The notes beneath the pieces were generated by a model, which was not told the DNA's origin, searched no databases, and was given only the letters and a program-made list of their open reading frames with translations. Below are positions 52,689 to 59,325 of a DNA stretch of 59,325 nucleotides, in pieces. The stretch covers positions 1 through 59,325 of the forward strand of contig NZ_JARVWW010000045.1 of NCBI RefSeq assembly GCF_029846715.1, given 5' to 3'. Numbering within the stretch: the stretch's first letter is position 1; each line of letters begins with the position of its first letter. The position numbers and the translations under genes were made by a program. This stretch comes from Bradyrhizobium nivariense (GTDB lineage: Bacteria; Pseudomonadota; Alphaproteobacteria; Rhizobiales; Xanthobacteraceae).

Positions 52689-52743
52689 CGGCTGCTCCCG
52701 CCTTGCTGATCGGCAGGACCGGACCACATCGCGGATTCGGCGG

Positions 52744-54138
52744 TCATCCGTATGACGCGAGTTGCTCGGTGGCGAGGCTTTCCGCGAGCACATGATGCCC
52801 GAGGAAATCGCGGGCCTGGGTCTCGTAGCCGAAGCGCTCGGCGAGTTCGTGCCGCCGGGCCCGGATCCTGCCGCGGCACTCCTCCTGGCGCATCAGCACG
52901 CGGGTGACGGAGGCCGCGATCGCCTCGGTCGAGAACGGGTCGAAATAGTCGGCGAGGTCGCGCGCGACCTCGCGGAACACGGCGATGTCGGAGCACAACA
53001 CCGGCGTGTTCGCAGCCAGCGCCTCGATGATTGGCACGCCAAAGCCTTCGGCGAAGCTCGGCATGATCAGCCCGTGCGCCTCCGCGATCAGGGCCGCCTT
53101 TTCGTGCTCGTCGACGTAGCCGGCGAAGCGGACGTTTTGCGGCAGATTGCGCATCCGGCTGATCTCGCCGGCATGGCCGATCACCACGAGATCGGCCTGG
53201 GGCACATTGCGGAAAGCGCGGACGACGGTGGCGACGTTCTTGCGCGGTTCGTTCGAGACGATGACGACGAAGCTCGGCCGCCCCGGACGCCCCGACGGGG
53301 CTGGGAGGTGCAGGACATCCGGGGCGTCGAACCGGGTGCGGGGATACACGACCCGCGCCGGCAGGTGCGCAAATTGCGGCAGCAGTTCCCTGAACCGCGT
53401 CATGCTATAGTTTGAAACGAAGGCGAGCTCGTCGGCCTGACGCAGGCTGGTGAGCAGCCGCGACAGGAACAGCCGCGTCGCGACGTCGCTGAGCTTGAGG
53501 TCGGTGAGCGGCAATAAATCGTGGACCACGCAGATCACCTTGGCATCCGGCTTGCGCCTGATCGCAACCCGGGTCGGGGTATCCACGACGATGACGTCGT
53601 AGTCGCGCGCGTCGACCTGCGGCGGCGGCAGCAGGAAGAAGGCCGAGGAATCCTGGTAGCTGTAGAAGCCGGGCTCGAGCTGGAAGTCGCGGAACAGCTC
53701 CAGATGGCGCAGGTCCGGCGGGACGTATTCCAGCGCCGCGGTCTTGTTCTCGATCAGCCGCGCATTCAGCCCACGCAGCCCGATTGCGCGCAGGAAGCAG
53801 AGGACATAGTCCCACGAGACCGACATGGTGGCCTTGTGGTGGAGCCAGTCGAGCGTGCGCCGCAAGCCATTGCGCGCCAGCGGCTCGCCCATGTTGATCT
53901 CGTCGAGGAAGCGGTACAAAGCGAGCAATTCGATGTTGCGCGCCTCTGACGGAAACAGTTTTGTGCGCCGCTCGCGCCGGCGCAGCTTGCGGAAGCGCCG
54001 ATTGGTCTCCACCAGCAGCGTCAGATCGTGGCCTTCGGCCGCGAGCGAGCGCATCAATTCGCGCGTGAAGTGGAAGATGCCGCGCTTGTGGTTGGGCTCG
54101 CCCAGCGCTTCGGATACGACGAGGATATTCTGCTTCAT
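52744..54138 (-). CDS. GT4 family glycosyltransferase
   Basis: A 464-residue cytoplasmic glycosyltransferase with a GT-B fold. The N-terminal half starts KQNILVVSEALGEPNHKRGI; the C-terminal GT4 domain has FVVIVSNEPRKNVATVVRAF, the donor-binding block MPSFAEGFGVPIIEALAANT and CSDIAVFREVARD. It likely adds a mannosyl-type residue to the repeat unit of the exported glycan. Its ATG overlaps the stop codon of the ABC ATPase gene (ATGA), and an in-frame extension to 54357 would run into that gene, so the short start is preferred. Confidence 0.92.
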   Translation of the reverse strand: MKQNILVVSEALGEPNHKRGIFHFTRELMRSLAAEGHDLTLLVETNRRFRKLRRRERRTKLFPSEARNIELLALYRFLDEINMGEPLARNGLRRTLDWLHHKATMSVSWDYVLCFLRAIGLRGLNARLIENKTAALEYVPPDLRHLELFRDFQLEPGFYSYQDSSAFFLLPPPQVDARDYDVIVVDTPTRVAIRRKPDAKVICVVHDLLPLTDLKLSDVATRLFLSRLLTSLRQADELAFVSNYSMTRFRELLPQFAHLPARVVYPRTRFDAPDVLHLPAPSGRPGRPSFVVIVSNEPRKNVATVVRAFRNVPQADLVVIGHAGEISRMRNLPQNVRFAGYVDEHEKAALIAEAHGLIMPSFAEGFGVPIIEALAANTPVLCSDIAVFREVARDLADYFDPFSTEAIAASVTRVLMRQEECRGRIRARRHELAERFGYETQARDFLGHHVLAESLATEQLASYG

Positions 54139-54875
54139 GCGCGTTTCCCGCGGAGCTCGAATGAATGTGTGGCCGGCGGATCGACGGTGACAGTCGAGGC
54201 GATGCGGCCGTGATCGAGGTTGATGATGCTGGTGCAGGTGCGGCGCAGCAGCGGCTGGTCGTGCGAGGCGATGATCACGATCGCTGCCTGCGACACGAGG
54301 TTCAGCAGCCGCACCTCGGCCTTCTCCGCAAAGTGCTCGTCGACGACGCTGAGCCATTCGTCCAGCAGAAGGATGTCCGCCGGAAAAGCGGTGGCGGTCG
54401 CAAACAGCACCCGCATCAGCATGCCTGACGAGAACATCCGCAGCGGCAGCCGCTGCATGCGCGTCTCGAGCTCGGTGAAGGCCCAGATATCGTCGATAAC
54501 GCTGCGGCTCGGCTTGCGGCCGCTGATGCGCAGCAGCAGCGCGATGTTGTCCTCCGCCACGAAGTCCAGGTTGACGCCGGCGTTGAGGCCGAGCAGGGGC
54601 ACGACGTTACCTTGGATCGCGACGCTGCCGCTGCTCGGCGGATAGACGCCGGCGATGAGGCGCAGAAGCGTCGATTTGCCGGAGCCGTTGGGCCCGGCAA
54701 GGCCGATGCGGGCGCCGGCCTCGGCCTCGATCGTGAAGTTGTCGACGGCGCGGATGATCCGCATCTCACCCGGCTCGCGGATCAGATGACCGATCAGCCG
54801 CCGCTTCAGCGAATAGTCGTATGCGCCGTAGAGCGGGTAGTCGAGACAGACATTGCGTAAGCTGATCGAGACCAT
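54135..54875 (-). CDS. Polysaccharide-export ABC transporter ATP-binding protein (Wzt/KpsT-like)
   Basis: A 246-residue ATPase of the capsule/O-antigen exporter type. Walker A is GLAGPNGSGKSTLLRLIAG (about residues 59-77), the signature region is MFSSGMLMRVLFATATAF (an SSGM variant of the usual LSGGQ, as in KpsT/Wzt), Walker B is ADILLLDEWLSVVDEHF, and the switch His is in IVIIASHDQPL. It lacks the Wzt C-terminal glycan-binding domain. Its partner permease is fused to a glycosyltransferase in the gene three bases upstream. Confidence 0.94.
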   Translation of the reverse strand: MVSISLRNVCLDYPLYGAYDYSLKRRLIGHLIREPGEMRIIRAVDNFTIEAEAGARIGLAGPNGSGKSTLLRLIAGVYPPSSGSVAIQGNVVPLLGLNAGVNLDFVAEDNIALLLRISGRKPSRSVIDDIWAFTELETRMQRLPLRMFSSGMLMRVLFATATAFPADILLLDEWLSVVDEHFAEKAEVRLLNLVSQAAIVIIASHDQPLLRRTCTSIINLDHGRIASTVTVDPPATHSFELRGKRA

Positions 54876-54878
54876 GCG

Positions 54879-56807
54879 TCAGATCCAGAAGGCGGCTTTG
54901 CGCAGGTGGACCAGCGTCAGCACGCTCGCAAAGATCAGCAGCGCCAACGTGATGAGGACGTAGACGATGCTGGCGGGATCGATATGGCCCCCCGCAAGCG
55001 GCTCGCGCCACACCGCGAACAGATGCGTCAGTGGATTGAGCCGCATCACCGTCGAGCGGTGGTTGATCATCTCCGACGACCAGATCACCGGCGAGGCGAG
55101 AAACGCCAGCATCAGCGTGGATTCGATGATCGGCTTGAGGTCGCGATAGCGCGTCGCCAGCGCGCCGAGGACAAGGCTCAGGGCGAAGGTGCAGGTCACG
55201 AACAGCAGAAGGCCGGGCAGCGCCGCCAGCGCGTGAGAGAGGTCGCGGGGCGACAGGATGAGCCACAACAGCAGCGGCACGCAGGCGTTATGCAGCGCGA
55301 ACAGCCCCTGCCGGAACGTGCATTGCAGGAGAAAGATCACCGGCGGCAGCGCCCGGTCGCGGATCAGGCTCGCGGAGTTCTGGAGCGCCGTCGTGGCATC
55401 GAGCACCACGCTGTTGAGGAAGGTCCAGGCCGTCATCGACAGCGCCAGCATGGGCAGGCGTGACAGCACGTCGGCGTTCGTCATCTGCCCGATCACCGAG
55501 CCCAGTACCGCGACCACGATCGCCATCTGGAGCGACATCCAGAACGGTCCGAGCAGCGAGCGCACGTAACGGTGGCGCATATCGGACCAGGCCAGCGTCG
55601 CCGCGATCCGGACAGTGTCCAGCCAGCCGGCCGCCTGCTGCGGCTCGGCGGCACGTGCCTGTTCCTTGCAGGACGCGGTGACGGCGGCGCGATAGACGGT
55701 CTCCATGCCTTCCCTGAAGGAAGTGGTCGAATAGCGACTGAGGGCGCGGGTCCGCGCCGAGAGTCCCATGCGGCGGCGGCGCTCGGGATCGCGGATCAGG
55801 GTGTCGATGGCCTCGCCCAGCTTCTCGGCGTCGCCGGGCGGCACGGTGATCGCCTCCATGCCGTGGCGGGCGACGCGCGGCACCGCGGTGTCGAGCGCCG
55901 TGTTGACGACCGGGCGGCCGGCGGCCATGGCCTCCAGCTGGACCAGGCCGAAGGTCTCGGCATTGGTGACCGACGGCATCACGAAGACGTCGGAGAGGCA
56001 CATCAGCTTGATGCGCTCGCAATCGTTGACCGAGCCGAGAAGGCGGACGCGCTCGCCGAGGCCGAGCTCCTGGATCAGTTGCTCGAGCCGCGGCCGCTCA
56101 GTGCCTTCGCCGATGATCCAGACCTCGAAATTGTGCGCAGGCGCAGCCCGGATCAGCACGTCGAAACCCTTGTAGGGCACGAGCCGGCCGCAGGCGAGCA
56201 CCAGCCGGCCGCGATCATTGATGTGGTGCGGCTCGATCTTCGGCCAGTCATAGCCCGTGGTGTCGATGCCGAACGGCACGACGTGGCACTTGTCCTCGAA
56301 TTCGCGCAGCAACGGCGTGTTGTCGACCAGCACGTGGTCCGAGACGATGATCGCCTTGGCGCGGCGCAGCGTTCGCCGCATCAAGGGCTCGATGAACCAG
56401 CGCAGGCCGGCATGGCTGACGATGTCGGCGTGCCAGTGCACCACCAGCGGCCGGGTGCGACCAAATCCGAAGGCGAAGACGAGGTCGGCGAGCGGGAAGG
56501 GAGCGTGGAGCGCGAGCAGATCGTGCTGGGCGATCTTGCGCCACAGCCGCCACGGATAGGTGGGCGCGGCGGGAAGCGACAGCAAATTGCCGAACGAGCG
56601 GACGCGCTCCACCTGCACGTCGTTGACGACGATGTCGCGCGGTTCGGCTGATTGGGAGCAGACCAGCACGGCGGAGGCAAAGGCGTCCTTGAGGCTGGCG
56701 CAGATGTCGCGGATCACCGTGAGCGTGCCGCCGAACAGGTCGGGATAGTAGATCTTGAAGATGTGCAGCACCGACGGGCGGCGCGGGGAGTGGCTGGTGT
56801 GATGCAT
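54879..56807 (-). CDS. Natural fusion: GT4 glycosyltransferase + ABC-2 polysaccharide-export permease
   Basis: A single 642-residue frame joining two proteins normally encoded separately. Residues 1 to about 380 are a GT4 enzyme (VLHIFKIYYPDLFGGTLTVI, VLACGRLVPYKGFDVLIRAA, SVTNAETFGLVQLEAMAAGR). After a short linker, about 395 to 642 form a six-helix ABC-2 permease of the Wzm/KpsM type (ATLAWSDMRHRYVRSLLGPF, WMSLQMAIVVAVLGSVIG, ASPVIWSSEMI, RLNPLTHLFAVWREPLAGG). The following ATPase gene completes the exporter. The ATG at 56807 follows GGTGAG at good spacing; a GTG at 56819 overlapping the upstream small gene is possible. There is no frameshift or stop between the parts. Confidence 0.92.
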   Translation of the reverse strand: MHHTSHSPRRPSVLHIFKIYYPDLFGGTLTVIRDICASLKDAFASAVLVCSQSAEPRDIVVNDVQVERVRSFGNLLSLPAAPTYPWRLWRKIAQHDLLALHAPFPLADLVFAFGFGRTRPLVVHWHADIVSHAGLRWFIEPLMRRTLRRAKAIIVSDHVLVDNTPLLREFEDKCHVVPFGIDTTGYDWPKIEPHHINDRGRLVLACGRLVPYKGFDVLIRAAPAHNFEVWIIGEGTERPRLEQLIQELGLGERVRLLGSVNDCERIKLMCLSDVFVMPSVTNAETFGLVQLEAMAAGRPVVNTALDTAVPRVARHGMEAITVPPGDAEKLGEAIDTLIRDPERRRRMGLSARTRALSRYSTTSFREGMETVYRAAVTASCKEQARAAEPQQAAGWLDTVRIAATLAWSDMRHRYVRSLLGPFWMSLQMAIVVAVLGSVIGQMTNADVLSRLPMLALSMTAWTFLNSVVLDATTALQNSASLIRDRALPPVIFLLQCTFRQGLFALHNACVPLLLWLILSPRDLSHALAALPGLLLFVTCTFALSLVLGALATRYRDLKPIIESTLMLAFLASPVIWSSEMINHRSTVMRLNPLTHLFAVWREPLAGGHIDPASIVYVLITLALLIFASVLTLVHLRKAAFWI

Positions 56808-56815
56808 GACGGCGC

Positions 56816-56980
56816 TCACCCTGCGAGAAGTGCTGCGACGAACGGCGCAGCCAGCACCGAGATGAAGATCACGCCGCGCAGAAGCGCCGGCAGTATCGGC
56901 TCGATCGTGATGCCGTGACCGTGCGCGAGAATCGGCGCAGCACGCAGTGAACTGGAATTGCGGACCAAGCAGTCAGCCAT
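56816..56980 (-). CDS. Small single-span membrane protein (54 aa)
   Basis: A short frame starting MADCLVRNSSSLRAAP and ending VAALLAG, with one hydrophobic helix (ALLRGVIFISVLAAPFVAAL). AAGGGA lies ten bases upstream of its ATG, and its TGA is close to or overlaps the next gene's start, the spacing of a coupled operon. It would be the first gene of the polysaccharide unit. It may be a small accessory protein of the exporter, or a chance frame in the leader. No homologue was recognised. Confidence 0.45.
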   Translation of the reverse strand: MADCLVRNSSSLRAAPILAHGHGITIEPILPALLRGVIFISVLAAPFVAALLAG

Positions 56981-57026
56981 GGGTGTGAGTCCCTTTCCGT
57001 CGCGCCCTCAGTGGGGTTCCGTATAT

Positions 57027-57082
57027 GTGGGAAAATTTACCACGTCAATTGTCAAACGGCAAAAAGTGGGATTGTGTCCCAC
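57027..57082. promoter_or_regulatory. Pair of 17-bp palindromes in the divergent promoter
   Basis: GTGGGAAAATTTACCAC (57027-57043) and GTGGGATTGTGTCCCAC (57066-57082) share the ends GTGGGA and CCAC and are 39 bp apart. They lie between the divergent polysaccharide operon and the DUF6502 gene, in the usual place for operators. Confidence 0.6.
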
Positions 57083-57106
57083 GCGAGGCGCCGTTACAGT
57101 TCAGAC

Positions 57107-58021
57107 ATGAATGCCAAGTCCGGGTCCAAAGCAGCGTCGCCCCAGCCGAACGCCGCCGCGAAGCTGCACGCGCCGCTGGCGCGGCTGCTGCGCCCGCTCG
57201 TGCGGCTCTGCATCCGCAGCGGCATGACCTTTCCGGCATTGGCGCAATTGCTTCGCGAGCTCTTCGTCAACGTCGCAGAGCACGATTTCGCGCTGGAGGG
57301 GAAAGAGCAGACCGACAGTCGCGTCAGCCTGCTTACCGGCATCCACCGCAAGGAGGTGGCGCGGCTGCGGGGCGCCGGCGCGCCGGTGCACGAGACGCCG
57401 GCCGCGGTGTCGCTGACCAGCGCGGTGATCGCGCGCTGGGTTGCCGCGCCGGAGTTCACCGATGCGAAGGGCGAGCCGCTGGCGCTGCCGCGCACGGCGG
57501 AGGGCGATGCGCCGTCGTTCGAGCAGCTCGTCGCCTCCGTCACCAAGGACGTGCGCCCGCGCGCGGTGCTCGACGAATGGATCGACCGCAAGCTCGTCAC
57601 CATCAACGAATCAGACGAGATCGAGCTGGTCGAGGCGGCCTTTGTCCCGAGCGGCGGGGACGACAGCAAATGGCATTATCTCGGCCGTAATCTGCACGAC
57701 CATATCGCGGCCGCGGCCGAGAATGTCGCGGGACCGGCGCCGCACTTCCTCGAACGCGCGGTGCACTACAACAACATCTCGCCGAAGCTGGCGCGGCGCC
57801 TCGAGGCGCGATCGCGCGAGCTCGCGATGGACGCGCTGAAGACCGCCAACCGCGAGGCCAACCGCGCGCTCGCCAAGGACAAGGGCGGCGACGCCCGCTG
57901 GAATTTCGGCATCTACATCTATTCCGAGGCTGTCGATGAGGAGGGCGACGGCAAGGAAACTGGCAAGGAAACCGGCAAGGAAACCGGTAAGGATGGCGGC
58001 GAGCAGGGTGGTTCTTCATGA
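57107..58021 (+). CDS. DUF6502 family protein
   Basis: A 304-residue cytoplasmic protein of unknown function. Residues 15-100 look like a helical, winged-HTH-like region (LLRPLVRLCIRSGMTFPALA, then SRVSLLTGIHRKEVARLRG), which could bind DNA. The rest is mixed, with HYLGRNLHDHIAAAAENVAG. The C-terminal tail has three GKET repeats coded by a 12-bp DNA repeat. Its last codons overlap the ATG of the DUF5666 gene (ATGA), so the two proteins are made together; this pairing recurs in proteobacteria. The ATG at 57107 is chosen because frames reaching 57011 would cover the palindromes. Confidence 0.8.
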   Translation: MNAKSGSKAASPQPNAAAKLHAPLARLLRPLVRLCIRSGMTFPALAQLLRELFVNVAEHDFALEGKEQTDSRVSLLTGIHRKEVARLRGAGAPVHETPAAVSLTSAVIARWVAAPEFTDAKGEPLALPRTAEGDAPSFEQLVASVTKDVRPRAVLDEWIDRKLVTINESDEIELVEAAFVPSGGDDSKWHYLGRNLHDHIAAAAENVAGPAPHFLERAVHYNNISPKLARRLEARSRELAMDALKTANREANRALAKDKGGDARWNFGIYIYSEAVDEEGDGKETGKETGKETGKDGGEQGGSS

Positions 58022-59202
58022 GCCGGCCGCCGCTCGTCTCCCGCCGTCTGCTGCTGATGGGATTTTGGCTTGCCGGGACGGCGATGGCACGCGCGCAGGT
58101 CAAGCGTGGCACCGATCAGGGCATTGGCGGTACCGGCATCACACGCGGTGACGACCACGGCATCGGTGGCACCGGCATCGTCGGCGTGATCCAGCGTTTT
58201 GGCAGCATCTACGTCAACGGCGAGCGTATCGCCTATGCCAGGGACGTCCCGGTCCGGATCGACGGCGAGGCGGCCAGCACCAAGGACCTGCGCATCGGCC
58301 AGCTCGCGCGCGTGGTCGCCACCCGTCAGGCCGACGGTACACTCGTCACGCGCAACATCACGATTGCGAGCGAGGTCTCCGGTCCGATCGAAGCCGTAAA
58401 GGGCAACGAATTGACGGTGCTCGGCCAGAAGATCGTCGCGACCGACAAGGAGAGCAAGCTTCGTGCGGGCACGCAGGTGGCCGTCTACGGCCTGCGCAGG
58501 ACCGACGGCGTTATCGTTGCAAGCCTGGTCGAGCCGCGGCGCGAGGCGCGCGAGCGGGTCACCGGTCTGGTCGAGCGCGGGCCCGACGGTCTGCGAATTG
58601 GCGGGCTGAAGCTGAACGGCGTCGATCCGCTGCTGGTCGGCCAGCGCGTCCAGATCGAGGGCAGCGTGAGCCAGGGCGCGATGCGGGCCGCGCGCACGCG
58701 GATCGATGATTTCTCGGATCTCGTCGGGGCAAGCCGCCTTTCGATCGAAGCCTATGTGCAGCGAGCAGGTGCGAACCTCCGGCTTGGCTCCGGCTTCGTT
58801 GCCCATGACGGCTCGCGCTTTGGACCGGCAGCCGGCGAAGCCCGCATGGTGGTCAACGGCGTGTTCGATCGCTCGCGCGGCCTCCAGGTGGATTCGGCTC
58901 AGGCGATGGGCCAAGGGGCGGGAGCACCTCCGCCCGGCGGCGGCAATCCCAACCGCTCGCCCGGCGGTTCGATCCTGCACCCGAACCGCGGCAGCACGAC
59001 TCCGAGCGGCAGCCAGCCGGGCCCGGCCGGCGCGCCTGGATCAAGCCCCGGTGTAAATCCCGGCTCCGGGCCGACAGGACCAAGCGGCCCGTCAGGTCCC
59101 GGCGGCCCTGGCTCGCCCGGCGGGCCGATGGGGCCCGGTGGTGGAATGGGGGGTGGTGGCCTCGGAGGTCCCGGAGGCGGGATGGGCGGCGGTCGGCGCT
59201 AA
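58018..59202 (+). CDS. Exported DUF5666 protein with collagen-like Gly/Pro tail
   Basis: A 394-residue exported protein. The N terminus has a twin-arginine-like signal (SRRLLLMGFWLAGTAMA), then duplicated GIGGTGI motifs. The core (about residues 50-300) contains several repeats of the small beta-barrel DUF5666 domain (GVIQRFGSIYVNGERIAY, GPIEAVKGNELTVLGQKI, GLVERGPDGLRIGGLKLNG). The final 90 residues are Gly-, Pro- and Ser-rich (GPTGPSGPSGPGGPG, GGGMGG). DUF5666 proteins are periplasmic and of unknown function. It is translated with DUF6502 and is followed by the left edge of an insertion sequence. Confidence 0.85.
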   Translation: MSRPPLVSRRLLLMGFWLAGTAMARAQVKRGTDQGIGGTGITRGDDHGIGGTGIVGVIQRFGSIYVNGERIAYARDVPVRIDGEAASTKDLRIGQLARVVATRQADGTLVTRNITIASEVSGPIEAVKGNELTVLGQKIVATDKESKLRAGTQVAVYGLRRTDGVIVASLVEPRREARERVTGLVERGPDGLRIGGLKLNGVDPLLVGQRVQIEGSVSQGAMRAARTRIDDFSDLVGASRLSIEAYVQRAGANLRLGSGFVAHDGSRFGPAAGEARMVVNGVFDRSRGLQVDSAQAMGQGAGAPPPGGGNPNRSPGGSILHPNRGSTTPSGSQPGPAGAPGSSPGVNPGSGPTGPSGPSGPGGPGSPGGPMGPGGGMGGGGLGGPGGGMGGGRR

Positions 59203-59212
59203 AGCGGAATGG

Positions 59213-59325
59213 GGTTAGGTTGAATCGATTTGGGATTCCCAAATCAGCTTGTTTCTGATTCACCATGCTGGCTGGGCGGAGGCCAGCATGGATGGGCAAG
59301 CCTTATTCTCTGGATCTTCGCAAGC
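59213..59325 (+). mobile_element. Left end of an IS630-family insertion sequence (partial)
   Basis: The element runs off the window. Inverted repeats GATTTGGGATTCCCAAATC and CCATGCTGGC/GCCAGCATGG precede the transposase start. TTAGGTTGAATCGATTT near 59214 may be the terminal repeat beside a TA target, but this cannot be proven without the other end. Confidence 0.6.
59292..59325 (+). CDS. IS630-family transposase, N-terminal fragment
   Basis: Only MGKPYSLDLRK is present before the window ends. This matches the MxKPYSLDLRERV start of IS630-type transposases common in Bradyrhizobium, whose N terminus leads into an HTH. An in-frame ATG at 59265 could extend it by nine residues. Confidence 0.7.
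   Translation, partial: MGKPYSLDLRK

Overview
The window is chromosomal DNA of a slow-growing rhizobium, almost certainly Bradyrhizobium or a very close relative. This is inferred from GC-rich coding sequence, typical alphaproteobacterial gene neighbours (NDUFA12, DUF2155, aat, accC-accB, aroQ; RNase E next to an AMIN-domain amidase, PBP1A and RF2), Bradyrhizobium-style intergenic palindromic repeats, and two promoters of the EcfG general-stress type. Most of the DNA is ordinary housekeeping sequence. No rRNA, tRNA or CRISPR array was found.

Layout. 1-9.5 kb: an orphan ImmA/IrrE-type metallopeptidase, a DUF2188 protein, the B12-dependent ribonucleotide reductase nrdJ with two candidate NrdR boxes, a DMT exporter, and a CHASE3 hybrid kinase with its receiver protein. 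9.5-10.3 kb: a gene graveyard holding remnants of a LuxR-type regulator and an outer-membrane barrel. 10.3-18.5 kb: a BA14K protein, NDUFA12, a candidate structured small RNA, a divergent isonitrile hydratase-like enzyme and GlxA regulator, a stand-alone S74 chaperone-domain protein, a BASS transporter, an esterase, DUF2155 and aat. 18.5-24.2 kb: a three-gene, ATGA-overlapping two-component operon lying inside the otherwise conserved aat-accC-accB-aroQ neighbourhood. 24.4-31.2 kb: a DUF1236 protein with an EcfG-type promoter, a DsbA-like oxidoreductase, an M48/TPR protease, an aminotransferase, bioY and dctA.

31.2-39 kb is more fluid: a frameshifted SDR gene, its divergent MmyB-type regulator, truncated TPR and hydrolase genes at what looks like a deletion junction, then a probable catabolic unit (DadA-like oxidase, MFS carrier, amidase) divergent from an XRE-cupin regulator. 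39-51.5 kb is core: RNase E with a large histidine-rich insertion, cell-wall amidase, PBP1A, prfB with its programmed +1 frameshift, a beta-hydroxyacid dehydrogenase, an EamA transporter and an orphan substrate-binding protein.

51.4-59.3 kb is the most unusual part. A leftward polysaccharide operon encodes a small membrane protein (54 aa), a natural fusion of a GT4 glycosyltransferase with an ABC-2 export permease, the matching export ATPase, a second GT4 enzyme and an O-antigen ligase/polymerase. It is divergent from a DUF6502-DUF5666 gene pair, and the shared promoter region carries two 17-bp palindromes of the same type. The window ends in the first codons of an IS630-family transposase.
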